DNA of 64,000 bases from Galerina marginata (lineage: Eukaryota > Basidiomycota > Agaricomycetes > Agaricales > Galerinaceae): the NCBI GenBank assembly GCA_023014335.1, contig JAECYW010000022.1, positions 186,001 through 250,000 on the forward strand, given 5' to 3'. Each line of letters begins with the position of its first letter. Within the stretch, counting starts at the first letter, position 1. The notes under the pieces were generated by a model. The model did not search any database. It was given only the letters and a program-made list of their open reading frames with translations, and had not been told where the DNA came from. A program made the position numbers and the translations under genes. Below are positions 11,976-23,644 of this stretch, one piece after another.

Positions 11976-12089
11976 CGCGTCAAGAGTCAAGAGGGACGAG
12001 GGAATATTGACGCGACGCGGTTTCAAAGTCCGAAGATTACATAATGATTTTCTAGCGCGGTTTTGGGGGCGTGGTAAAAACAGGACTAC
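11976..12089 (-). repeat. right inverted repeat arm
   Basis: This is the reverse-complement partner of 10944-11068. It lies downstream of the helicase fragment and carries the same ACCACGCCCCC and AATCTTCGGACTTT blocks in opposite orientation. Confidence 0.75.
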
Positions 12090-13969
12090 TTTTAATAAGC
12101 AGTCCGGCGTTTATGAGCGGCCACCTTGAACGCACGTCCGCCTTAGGACTTGGACTTGGACTCCATGGCTGTCAAATTTATCACGGGCTGCGACAGCCTA
12201 AGGGGCGATAATTTAAAATTGGAATATGCACCGTCGACGTCCGTGTAATTCAGTTTGTCCCGCCGTTCGTGCGTCGGGTCGGGGGGTCGGTCGGAGTGGA
12301 CGTGCGTTCCGTCCAATTTCTGGTCGTACCGCCACCGATTTCGGATTCATGTGTGCTGTAACGGATGTCGATGAATAGCAGTAAGTACAATTTAACCCAC
12401 AATGTCCGCCCCGACAGTTGGTGATGCCTACACGGGCGGGCGCCGTACAGAGGCTCCAACAGGCTCCACGCTCCATCTTCAGGTTTCACCAGCGAGAGGA
12501 CTCTGGCACCTTAATTTCGAGATCACGCGGGGAACGCCAGTGAGATCTAGTGAGAGACAAATCGCTGCCTGATATCATACATAACCAAACCGATTTTCTC
12601 AGTTCTGAGTTCTCCTTCAAAATTTGGAGTGATAGGATCAGGATTTCGATGATACAGAACATACTTTATGACGTACGACGCGTCCACGCTGGGCGCTGAG
12701 CGTTGGACATGGAACGCTGAACAGGTATATACGCACCTTTGCCCACACCACCGTACTTCCTCGAGGCTCGCCTGCCATTTTTGCTCTATTTCTACCTTGA
12801 CAGTGATATTGATAGGATATGTGATGGGGGCGTAGTCGGTGATAATTATAGATACTTCGATATCGATGTGTAGACTGGTATGTAGAAGCGGTTCGCGTAG
12901 AGTAGAGAACGTGGTTTGTTATTTAAACCAATGGCATTGGATTGTGAAGGCGCCAGCAATGGCTCAACACCTTATTTCTCATGGGGGAACCAGGACGACG
13001 CCGGACTCATGATCAGCCTTTCGTAGGCACTGGGTATCAATGGTGGTGGTAGTTTATTCTTGAAGTGTGTCCCATGCATGCCAAAAAAGCAAAGACCCGG
13101 AATCGATCGTGAGTTCAGGCTTCGAACATGAGATAAAATACGGCGGGGGTGGGGCTACCATCCAGTGAATCAATAAATAATATTGATAGAGTACTCTGGT
13201 TATAATTATGCTTCCCGCTGCGATCGCGGATTCAGACTCTTGCTGATGGTGTTAGCCTTAACTTTGAAGCTTCGACGTCGACCTTCAGGATTCAGGCCGC
13301 CGTGGTCATTCCGTTCAACTTTAGGTTCACTGCTAGATAGTCTTGGTCTTCCAGGGAAGGTGAGTGGTGTTTTTTGTTTTTATTACGGTGGAGAATTCTA
13401 GAATTCCAGCCGATCATAGCAAGATGAGAGGTCGAAAACAGACCAGTGCCGCACCTGAGATAGAATCTCTCTTCGCGTACACAGGCTTTTGAGGGATTGA
13501 ATATTCGGTAATGATCCACCTCATATTAGAAAAACAACTGTTCATACCTAGTTGAATAGTTTGGAACTTCTGGACTGGTAGAACTCAAAGCCTGAGTGCC
13601 AAGTGTACAAGAGGCTTGGAACTCAGGCACGCTGAGTTATGTATTTAATCTTCAGCAATCCCGGGAAAACTAAGCGCGGCCTATAACCGGCCGCCTGAAA
13701 TGACGAAATGGGACGGGGCATCGACGTCGGCTTACCTTAAGGGAAGTATACTGTTTACGTATGTCCACCCCTGCTTGGGCAGGAAAAAAACGGCGGAAGG
13801 CCTCGGGTCGATCAAGAATTGGGAGCGACCCATAATACTTATTCAGGTCAAGGTCCGGGCGGTTAAGACAAGCGCTGACGAATCGGAAGGAAGGAAAGCG
13901 GATCTTGTTATGTTATTAACATGAAAATCCGCCTCCGAGTCCGAGTCGATCACGTTTGAAGTGGTTTAT

Positions 13970-14480
13970 ATTAAATAACTAAGCGCTCGAGCTTCGAGCT
14001 CAAAATCTTGAGCGAAGGAATTCTAAAAAACTAACTCGAAGTGCCAGCAAGTGCGAGGCGTCTGCTCTGGCAGTGCACGATTTATTATCGACGGAGGAAG
14101 AAAAAAAATTGGGCGGGGTTGATATTGATCTACTATATCATGTTACAGTATATTTGTATCAGTGTATCGGTGCACATATGCGGATTCAGGCTCACCCGCA
14201 GGGTTTGCCTGTGAGCCACGTGCGATAAGCCAGGTCGTGTTTCAACTTCAAGTGGGCGGCAGTGGTGCAGCGGTGGTGGTGGTAGTGGTGATGGTAATAT
14301 TTGTTGAACGTTTGAGATAATAAAACACTGCATGTACTTCGATGATCTCAGTTATACAAGTACTTAAATTCGAATTTTGGGACTACCCTTTCGCTTTCGC
14401 CTTTCGCCTTTCGATATTTGCTGAAAACCAGGACGTCTATTTTATCCTGCTCTCCTCGTATATGCATACACAAGTCTAGT
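13970..14480 (+). repeat. diverged duplication, unit 1
   Basis: It shares ordered anchors with unit 2 at 14750-15060: a GCGCTCGAG...CGAGATC-like block, then GAGCGAAGGAATTC and AAAAAACT. Further on comes GTCTATTTTATCCTGCTCTCCT followed by ATGCAT-type and CTCCGC text. Spacing differs by indels. No open frame is conserved between the units. Confidence 0.5.
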
Positions 14481-14749
14481 AGGCTCGCTGCTCCGCCCTC
14501 TCAAGCTTGAGTCCGAATCGAGAACGGTTCGGTGGTGGGTGTCGTAGGTCCGGGTGTCCCATTTTACGGCGGCAGCCTGAGCCTAAGCCTGAGCCTGAGT
14601 CGCAGTTTCACCTCATCGCGGTATTCGTCAATGAGAAAGCCGAGCTTGGATGATTGGATGCGACCCTTGATAACTTATCCAGCTCAAGGCGGCCGGTTTT
14701 GAATTTGAAGGCTCGCAGTCTCTCAGAGTGTATTAGAGTATAGAGGTAT

Positions 14750-15060
14750 ACTCAAGCGCTCGAGTATCGAGATCGAAATCGAGATCTAGCTCAGGAGTCA
14801 GCGATATGAGCGAAAGGAATTCAAAAAACTTGAAGTGCCTGCCCTGCGACTGGAATTCGAAGGCGTCAGTGGTGTAGTTTTGTTTAATTTGATTATTAAA
14901 GGTATAGTCCTTCAGACTCAGAGGAGAATTTAATATCATAATATTGAGTTTTACAATTGGTGCTTCGCCTGGACCCGTCCGCCTTTCGCTGATTCTGATT
15001 CTGAACGGAATTGTGGGCGTCTATTTTTATCCTACTCTCTCCTATGTATGTATGGACTAT
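14750..15060 (+). repeat. diverged duplication, unit 2
   Basis: This is the second copy of the block described at 13970-14480. The anchors are CGCTCGAGTATCGAGATC, GAGCGAAAGGAATTC and GTCTATTTTTATCC, in the same order and orientation. Confidence 0.5.
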
Positions 15061-16536
15061 ACAGGTACTGTGCGCTAATTATAGCGCTCTGCTCCATGCA
15101 GTTGCCTAATGCCTAATAGTAAAGTAATGCCCTGATCGATATCGAGCACAGATAAGCCCGGAGGTACCTGTACGCCAAGTAGAAACCTCGCCAGCGCTGC
15201 TCCGCTCCCTCCTCTCCCCATGGGTCGGCGTGCCTGTTCTTCGAATATTTATATTTCATGATCACCTAGCGGACACTGGCACAGGGCACGGGTTCAGGGC
15301 GGCGCTGCGTCTCGTGTTTGTGAGTTATCAGTGAGTTATGTAAAGTCAACGCGCTCGAGTGGGAGTGCTGCGTACGACGGAGGCGGGGGCAGGGTTTAGT
15401 TAGCGCACCGCGCGTCTCGTCGGCATGAAGTTCGACGTTACGAGTCTAAGCCGAAACGTGTTGGAGGCTGGAGGTACCTTACCTTTGTGCGCGCCGCGTC
15501 GGAGGGCCGGGGTGCGCGTCGGGGTGCTGGTCGTCTACGTTTAGATCTGATTGGTGATTGGTGGGTGGGTTGGCAGTGATCGATTGATTGATATAGATTG
15601 AGGCGGGGTTGTCGGAGAGGAATGGGGGTAACTTAAGTATAATGATAGGTAACTTTAAGTAGTTAGTTGCGTAGAGCTCTGCCATGGCCAGAGTTACGTA
15701 GGTTACAGGTGTGGTTGATATAATTTTAAGTAGATTGAGGGCTTATCTCGACTGTGCGATCTTACTCTATTTGTTCAAGAAAAGAAGTGGAGGTATATTT
15801 AATGCTAGTGTGGTGAAGTGTTGAGTAGAAACGTTACGTGCTTTATGAAAGGCAAAGGCGATGTTAATCATTGGTATTAAACGCTAGATGTGACGATGAG
15901 GCACATGAGCAGGTGCGGACGTGAACTATGAAACGCGAATCGATGGTGCAGTAACGGTATGAAGCCTGATATACCTGCTATACGTGAAACCTGGGCTGGT
16001 AGAGCTTCGCGGGGATGCGGCTGGATGCAGGTGTGCCTGTGTAATTATAAGCAAAGAGGCTTGAGGATTTCCGAGAGAGGATAACATGAAAAAACGTGGA
16101 TGGGGTGCCTGTTGTAATTATAATTGAACGGATGCTGCGTCATTCGAATATTTGGACCTCGGAGTGCGGTGAGGAGATTGAGGCAAGTGGACTGCTCGAC
16201 GGGAGCGTTGCCTGGGTGCAGCGATCACCCGGACGGTGACGGATACTTAGACGGACGTAAATCGCCGGAAAAGGATGTGCCTCGGTGGCTTGGTATCGGA
16301 GGGACGGCGGGGGTGAGCCGGATTTCGCGAGCCAAGTTTGCGGAAATGGAGTGGAGGCTGACGGCGTGTCAGGCACGGGTAGGTTCATAAACAGGTTCCA
16401 AATGGGGAAAAGTGATTGATGTGTGCCTTGGTTGTGAGCTGGGAGGGCAGCAAAGCGGACAACCCCGTCGTCCTCTTTTCCCTTTCACACCATCCATACC
16501 CTCCCCTCCCTCCGCGACGCCTTCCTCCCTTTCCCA

Positions 16537-16884
16537 TTGTCCACGACAATCCCTTGCAATCTACTATCACTACCAAAGCACATCGTCCAGCGCCATCCTG
16601 TCCCCCACGCCTACCCACCCACCCAGGTCCCGCCCATGCCAGGCCGCCCTCCCTCCTCAGCCCGCCCTGGCACCGGCCATCGCCCCACCACCGCCACCGC
16701 CTTTCAGCAGCAGCAGCAGCAGGGGAGCCAGTACCAGCAGCATGGCCAGCCGTATGAGATAGAAGAGGAGTACGACGAGGAGAGCGAGGACGAGGACGTG
16801 TTTGCCTTTTTGCCCCCCACGACGGCCGACCAGGAGCAGCAGAAGCAGGCGGAGATGATGCAGATGCAGATGCAGCAGCAGCAA

Positions 16885-16916
<32 letters not shown>

Positions 16917-18936
16917 AGTGTATGCTTATTCGGCTGCGACGAATTCTATGATGGGAGCTACGACTACGACTACCACGACGTCCCCATACGCACTCGGCGG
17001 TGCGGGCACAATGAGCGCCGCTGCCGCGGCCTCTGCGCTGCAGGCGGGGTACTACCCGACCCATCACCAACAGCACCAGCACAAGTCGCCTTTCGCCCAC
17101 TCCCCCTTCGCCTTCGCACAGCCCGCCGGCCCTGTCCTCGGTGCTGGGGTGGCTGACCCTACCTCAACCACAAACAAAGCCGCCGCCGCCCCCGCGCCTT
17201 CGGTGTACACAACAACGACAACCACCGTGTCCACACCCGCTTCCCTCCCCTCCCATCCCTTCGCCCACGGGCATGGGCATGGGCAGCATATCCCACAGTA
17301 CCCGGACCCGACATTCGATCCCTGGGCGCGGTCTACTGCTAATCTGTCGTTAGCCTCGGGGTCGACGAGTAATAACCCTTATTGGGCGGCTTCGTCCTCC
17401 ACGGCTGCGCATACGAATAACGGGAACGTCTCTCCGACGAGCGCGACTTACCTCGCGACGAGCTTCCCGCGCACCTCGAGCGAGGCCTCAGCCCCAGTCC
17501 TGGCCCCGGTGCAGGGGCAGGGGCAGGGGCAGCAACCCGCGCAGATGGCCAGCCATTATCGGAACTTTTCCCACCCGATGGCGATGCACCCGCCCCCGCT
17601 GTCTCCCCCGTCGCCGAGCACGGACTCGCATCCTAGTACTGGGGTGAGCAATGCTGCGGGGGATATGTTTAAGCTTAAAAGGCTAGGCGGGTCTTCTGGG
17701 CTTAGGAACTCGGGGAGTGGGAATGGACATCCTGAAGAGGAGGATGATGATGACGACGATGACGATGAGGAGGAAGAGAGCGGGGAGAGGAGGAAGGAGG
17801 TGAGGGTTAGTCTGCCTGGCCAGACGAAGGGAAGGGGTAGTGTGGATCGGAGGAGTCGGCTTTCGATTGAGCAGAACCGGGATCAGAACTCGAACCAGAA
17901 CCAGAACCAAAACCAGGGACAAGGCCAGAACCAGAGGAAGTCGGTGGATAAGCGTGGTTCGACGGATAAACAACCCGAAGAAGAGAGTGCGAGCGATAGC
18001 GATGATAGAGAGCGGGACCGAAAAGTGCGCTCGTCGAACGGGACGGGCGTTGGTATGGACGTCTCTGCGTTGAGCGGGGGGATGGATATGAACCTCGACG
18101 TCGAAGCTCAACGCGGGGCTGTCGGAGGGGGAGGGGTAGACGGGAGTGCGGACCCTGCTTCGCCGACTCAGAAGACGAGGAAGAAGAAGAAGAGGGGGAG
18201 TAAACGGGGAAGCGCGGTTCCCGCTGGTTCGCCTGATACCGCTCCTGGAGGGGAGGCGTACGCTTCCGGCGTGGCACTCGCGCCGCACCTCATGTATGGG
18301 CACCCGCATGGGCATGGACACCCGCCGCAGATGCAGATGCAGATGCAAGGCCCGAGGTTGAGGAACTTGAATGCGCAGCCTTATTATGCGTATGCTGCTC
18401 TTGCCAACGCCTATGGCCGTGGTGGGACGGCTGGGAGTGTAGGTGTAGGTGCAACTGCGAACGGGGGAGGAGGGGCGGGGGGGAGGCCCGGGACGAGTGG
18501 GAGGCCTGGGACTAGTAGGGGTGCTGGTCCTGGCGGTGTGGGCGGAGGAGGAGGGGGTGTGGGGATAAGAGAGAGAGAGTATCCAGGCAATGGACCTAGC
18601 GGGGCGGTCGCGAGTGCTAAATCGCGGTCTAAATCTCGGAGGCGACGTGAACACGAGCGCGGGCACAGTGGGCGGGGATACACTGCAGAAGACACCTACG
18701 ATGCAGAGCATGATGCTGATTCTTCTTCGATCGTTAAATCCGGCCTTGGGCTTGGAGGGTATGGTGCGCGGGATGGATCTTCTTCGTTGGTTGATTCGTT
18801 GAGTATCGGGACTGGTACGAGGAGGGGGAGTGGGGTTTATGAGTATGAGGAGGGGGAGGGGGAGTATGAGGATGGGGATGGGGATGGGGACGAGGGGGAT
18901 GGGGATGGGGAGAGTCGGGAGGGGAGTATTAAGTGA
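16537..18936 (+). CDS. low-complexity polyQ/acidic protein
   Basis: This is a single open frame of up to 799 residues. An in-frame ATG at 16636 (MPGRPPSSARPG) is the more natural start, because the 33 residues before it look like translated C-rich leader. The product is almost wholly disordered. It has an acidic patch with VFAFLPP near residues 75-95, a polyQ run coded by CAG/CAA at 16872-16917, His-Gly-rich stretches, NQ repeats, an acidic run (EEEDDDDDDDDEEEE) followed by basic RRK segments, a GGGG-rich part, an RSKSRRRRE basic patch, and a strongly acidic C-terminus. I recognise no folded domain. Such proteins can be transcription or RNA regulators, but nothing here proves it. The long antisense frames are shadows of its repetitive codons. 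Confidence 0.6.
16872..16917 (+). repeat. CAG/CAA polyglutamine tract
   Basis: Mixed CAG and CAA codons encode the glutamine run of the disordered protein. The run is preceded by MQMQMQ. The mixture of codons suggests it is held by selection rather than being a fresh pure-repeat expansion. Confidence 0.85.
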
Positions 18937-20836
18937 GTTTTGTTTCTTTGTTTTTTTTGGAGGTTTTTTGGGGGGAGGCGGGAGGTTGGAGGTATTCGAC
19001 GTTTTCGAGTTGGTCGTGATTTTTTGGTGGTTTTCTTTTACTTTCTGCTTTTTTCTTTTTTTTTTGTTGTGTCTTTCTTTTTTTGTGTTCATCCTTTTTG
19101 TGGGTCTGTTTCTTCGCTTTTCTGGTGTTGCTTTTGGTCTCGACGTTGCGTCCTCCGCCCTCTGGCTTTTTCTGTCTGCCTTGTCATTCTCATTCATTCA
19201 TAACGGCGCCAGGCGCGCTTGCCTATCCTGTCCTCCATTCAGCATGGCCTATTCTTTCTATTCTTTGCTCTGTTCTCGCTTTTGGACTGCTTACAGCGGG
19301 ACCCCGTTGCCCGCTGCCTGCTGCCCGCTGGCTGTTCTGTTCTGTTCTATTCTATTCTATTTCATTCTATTCTATTCTATCCCAACGGATAGATGGATAG
19401 TTGGATGGCAGCTGAAATGTTGGATGTTGGTCGTCTGTTTTTTGACTTTTTGGCTTGATTTTTCTTTCATGTCTGTCTGTCTGTCTGTCTGTCTGTCAGG
19501 TTTTTTTTGCTGTCTGTCTGCCTTTCTTTCTTTCTTTCCTTATCTTTCTTTGGCGCATCTCCGTCATTGGCTTCCCGAGTGACGCGTTGACGTTGTTCGG
19601 GTCGCTCTTTCGTTCTGTCTTTGCTCTTTCGATTTTCTATCTCTGGCCTAGTAGCAGGCTCTGGGTTTGGCAACCGGGTTTGATTCGGTTCGGTTTGGAT
19701 TGACTTGGTTCTATCTATTCTGTGTGTTCCATCTTTTCTCTTTCGCCTTCGTGCTTATTTTTACTCGTTCTACGGGTTCCGCATCCCGTTCCCTTTCTGT
19801 TCGCGCTTCGTTCTCCGTTTGTTTATGTTGGGCTGTGGTCATCCGCGAGCAGCCGTTCGTCACTGCAGCTGTGTTGTGTGTGGAGTGGAGTGGGACGAGA
19901 TGGCTTTCTTTTGGGTTCGTGGATGATGGGAGTCCGCGGCTTGGACACCAGGACAGGATATATGGATGGGCGTATTTATAGCACCTGTGGGATGGGATGG
20001 GAGTTTTTTTGTCGCATCTTTTTACTTGGGCTGGGTGTGGGCTGCGGATGGGATGGGATGGGATGGGGGGGGATGATGATCTTTTGGATGGTTTCCTTCC
20101 TGCTGTGTCGGCGTTGGACCCAGTGTTTCGGTGGTTAAAAAATTTTCGGTTCTATTTCTGTTTTTGGGTCTAACCTTTTTTCTACGTTTTCTCTCTTTCG
20201 CCTTTTTTTCTCTTTCGCTTTGGGTTATTGGGTTGGGGTATTCTCATCGAGCAGTGCTCGTGTTCTACTCCTCTGGGTCGCAGAGAATCTGGGCTGGGAT
20301 CTTTTCTGCTTTTCGGGTTCTTTGCATGTGCTGTGGATCTAGCTGGGATGAGAGATCCGATTCTCCATGGCGGGCACGCGTCTTCGCCTTGACCTTGGCC
20401 TTCGCGTTCGCGGGGTGATCTGCAGGTGCAGTTCTCTGCTGGATCTTGACGCTTGTTCTTTTCGTCGCGCGTTGATTCTTGGCAATGGGTTCCTTGTCCC
20501 AAAACGGAAGTTGGATTGCCTGATTCTGCGACGCGCTGCAATGCCCCCTTTGCTTCTCTTCCTCGGCGGCCTTACGTCATCCCCCTCGTGGCGGGGTCGG
20601 GAGGTGATTTGCAGCGCGTGCGCTGGGTGACTGTGTCGTCGCTGCTTCTTGGGTGCTTTTTTACGTGTTGAGGCGTCTCTTCGGTTTCCTGCTTGCTTTA
20701 CTTCATTGCCCTTTCTTTTCTTTCTTTCTTTCTTTCCTTGCTCTTCACCCCGATGACTTCCTCCACTTCCACCTGCTCCAACCCGAAACCGCATTTGACG
20801 TTGACACTGACGCGCTCCTTGTCTCTTTCTTCCAGG
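18937..20836. other. T-rich intergenic with simple repeats
   Basis: The region is pyrimidine-rich throughout and holds microsatellites. These include a TTCTA pentamer array at about 19333-19382, a GTCT array at 19471-19497 and a GGGAT array at 20046-20074. Several open frames run through by chance because T-rich sequence lacks stops. It carries the 3' flank of the polyQ gene and the promoter of the OPT transporter. Confidence 0.6.
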
Positions 20837-23644
20837 ATGGAATTCGACTTTGACGCGATCGAAGAAGAGGACAGCCCGTTCCCCGAAGTGCGCGCGTCCG
20901 TGTCGAATATCGACGACCCAGATATGCCCGCCATGACCATCCGCATGTGGTTCGTCGGGCTGCTGCTTTGTATGACTAGCAGGTGCGTTTCAGAGTGATT
21001 TAAGCGAATGTATGCTGATAATATTGATAAACAGCGCATTGAACGTGTTCTTCAATTTCCGTAATCCTGCACCTACAATCGTGCCCCTCGCGCTGCTCCT
21101 CATTTCCTACCCTTTCGGCAAATTCCTCGCCTTCACTCTGCCCATCACCTCCTACCGCATTCCACTTCCCTACCTTCCTCGTTCCCTCCTCCCAATCCAC
21201 CAACCCGCATTCGCGCCTTTCCGGCTACTCGTCAACCTCCTCCTGCCCCTTACATACCCCCGCGCTCTCGAGTTCTCGCTCAACCCCGGACCATGGAACA
21301 TCAAAGAGCACGTGCTCGTATTCATCATGGCAAACGTGTCCAGCGGGAGCCCATACGCACTGAACGCGATCGTCGTGTCCGAGCAGTACTACCACATCCA
21401 CCTCGGGTACTGGTTCGCGCTGACCCTCGTGCTGGCGACACAGTTGACGGGCTTTGGGCTTGCTGGGCTGTGCAGGCGCTTTTTGGTGTGGCCGGCGAGC
21501 ATGGTGTGGCCGCAGAATTTGGTGGCGTGTACGTTGTTGAATACGCTGCATGCGGAGGACGAGGATGATGGGGTTGGGATGTATGGTGCTGCTATGGGCG
21601 AGGGCGCGAAGGGCATGTCGAGGTATAGGTTTTTCGTTATTACTACCGCGGCTAGCTTTGTGTTCTTTTTCTTGCCTGGTATGTTCGGTTTTGGTTTGGG
21701 TGTTGGCGTTTGCTGATGACATGTATGTGCAGGATACCTCTTCGAGGCGTTGTCGATATTCTCGTTTATATGCTGGGCGGCACCGAACAACGTGCCTGTT
21801 AACCAGCTCTTTGGGGTGCGCTCGGGCTTGGGCATGAGCGTGCTTACCTTTGATTGGACGCAGATTAGTTGGATTGGGAGTCCTTTGATGGGTGCGTTTT
21901 AGGTTCATTTTCTTTGTTCTGCGCGTGCTTACCGGGTTTGGGTTGATTAGTTCCATGGTGGGCCGAAGTGCACATCTTCTTTGGATTTGTGCTTTTCTAC
22001 TGGATATTGACTCCTATCCTGTACTATACCAACGTACGTCTGCCCCTCCTCGACCCTACCCGCGTCTGACTATCCCTGACAGTCATGGAACCTCGCCTTC
22101 TTCCCCATCTCCGCGAACGAGCCCTTCGACCGCTTCGGCGCAACCTACAACGTCTCCCGCGTCCTACGCACAAACGACACATTCGACGAAGCCGCCTACA
22201 ACGCCTACTCGCCCCTCTACCTCCCCGCAACCTACGCCATCACCTACCTCCTCGCCTTCGCCCTATCCACCTGCGTCATCGTGCACACCCTCCTATACCA
22301 CGGGCGCACCCTCCTCAACGGGTTCAAAAAGATCCGGGTCGAGGCGGACGACATCCATGCGAAGCTCATGCGGAATTACCCAGAGGTGCCGGATTGGTGG
22401 TATGCTATTGCGTTTGTGACGTTCTTTGCGGTTGCGGTTGTTGCGGTTGAGGTGTGGGATACGGCTGTGCCGGTGTGGGGCTTGTTGTTGTCGGTTGCGT
22501 TGCCGACGATTTATATTTTGCCGAGTGGGTTTATATATGCGATGACGGGGCAGGGGGTGAGTTTGCTTTTTTTTTTGTGGTGTGGATGGATGCTGATGGG
22601 ATGGACTTTGCTTTGTGTAGATCACCCTCAATATTCTGGCGCAGATTATACCGGGTACCCTCTTGCCTGGCAAGCCGCTTGCGAACATGGTGTTCAAGGC
22701 GTATTCGGTGCAGACGTTGACGGCGGGCACGGCGTTCGTGCAGGATTTGAAGCTTGGTCACTATGTTAAAGTTCCGCCTCGCGCGACGTTCATGGGTGCG
22801 TTTTGCTTGTTTAATAAAAGTTTATTGGCTAATATGACTGGTGGTTATAGTACAAATGATCGCGACTATTCTAGCCTCGTTCATACAGGTCGGCGTCAAG
22901 GAGTGGATATTCGCCAACGTCAAGGGTGTCTGCCAGCCAGACCAGGCCTCGCAGCTGACCTGCCCGCATAACCAAGTATTCTTCACCGCTTCTGCCGTCT
23001 GGTGCGTCTTTTCCTTCCTTCCTTGCTATAAAAAAACACCGTGCTAACCCACAACCCCAGGGGCCTCATCGGCCCAACACGCCAATTCGGCACCGGCTCC
23101 ATCTACCACCCGCACCTCTACGCCATCGTCATCGGCGCCTTCCTCCCCGTGCCCTTCTACTTCTACCAACGGCGCTACCCCAAATCCTGGGTGCGCTACG
23201 TCAGCACGCCCGTCATCCTCAACGGGGTATCGAGCATCCCGCCCGCGACGGGGATCAACTACTCGTCCTGGTTCGCTGTGGGGTTCGTCTTCCAGTACCT
23301 GATTAGGAAGAAGAACTTTGCGTGGTGGAGCAAGTTTAATTATGTGTTGAGCTCTGCGATGGATAGTGGGACTGTTATTAGTGTGATGATTATTTTTTTT
23401 ACGTTGCAGTTCCCTAGGGGAGGTAGTATTGCGGTGAATTGGTGGGGGAATTCGGTGCATACTGAGAGTGAGTGTTTTGTTTTTGGGTTTGGGTTTTGCG
23501 GTGATGCTGATGAGCTTTCGTGTTCTAGCGGCGGATTGGAATAGGGCGCCGTTGTTGCCGATACCATCGGGCGGGGTGGTGTGGAAGGGTTTTACGCCTG
23601 TGCCAACTGCTAACCCTGCCGCGACTGCTGTGGCGGGGACATGA
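20837..23644 (+). CDS. OPT-family oligopeptide transporter
   Basis: The nine exons are 20837-20982, 21035-21678, 21733-21891, 21951-22033, 22083-22556, 22621-22795, 22851-23001, 23061-23467 and 23529-23644. They sum to 784 residues in frame, the usual OPT size. OPT hallmarks are present: SPFPEVRASVSN before the first helix, FFNFRNPAPTIVPL, NPGPWNIKEHV, NQLFG, LKLGHYVKVPPR, and GPTRQFG...Y near the end. About a dozen hydrophobic segments span the chain. OPT proteins are proton-coupled importers of small peptides (or metal-siderophore complexes in the YSL branch) at the plasma membrane. The peptide branch fits best. The ATG at 20837 follows a CAG. An in-frame upstream ATG at 20753 is possible. 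Confidence 0.93.

Larger units (their letters stand above)
10944..12089. mobile_element. foldback-like element enclosing a helicase relic
   Basis: Two long inverted repeats, 10944-11068 and 11976-12089, face each other around a broken helicase gene. Both contain the string ACCACGCCCCCAAAACCGCG, then AGAAAATC, TATGTAATCTTCGGACTTT and GTCGCGTCAATATTCC. No target-site duplication is evident at the outer borders (ATAT against TTTT). The left arm overlaps the expected promoter of the helicase, so the right arm may be an inverted copy of that promoter. I cannot name a transposon family. Confidence 0.55.
12090..16536. other. long gene-poor region
   Basis: About 4.4 kb has no convincing gene. Short frames exist in all phases without domain content. 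It contains a diverged duplication (see the repeats at 13970 and 14750), a short GAGCCT-type direct repeat near 14578-14606 and several CT/GA-rich runs. The last 1 kb is likely the upstream region of the polyQ gene. Confidence 0.45.

Noticed and set aside
17683..19197. 504-codon antisense frame
   Set aside because: It is the complement of the low-complexity polyQ gene. Its Arg/Pro/Ser make-up follows from repetitive codons on the other strand.
18830..20418. overlapping Phe/Leu/Ser-rich frames in the T-rich spacer
   Set aside because: T-rich sequence rarely contains stops. Hydrophobic look is a composition effect, and no splice-linked homology was found.
21225..21956. 243-codon antisense frame
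   Set aside because: Fully opposite OPT transporter exons, with composition explained by the coding strand.
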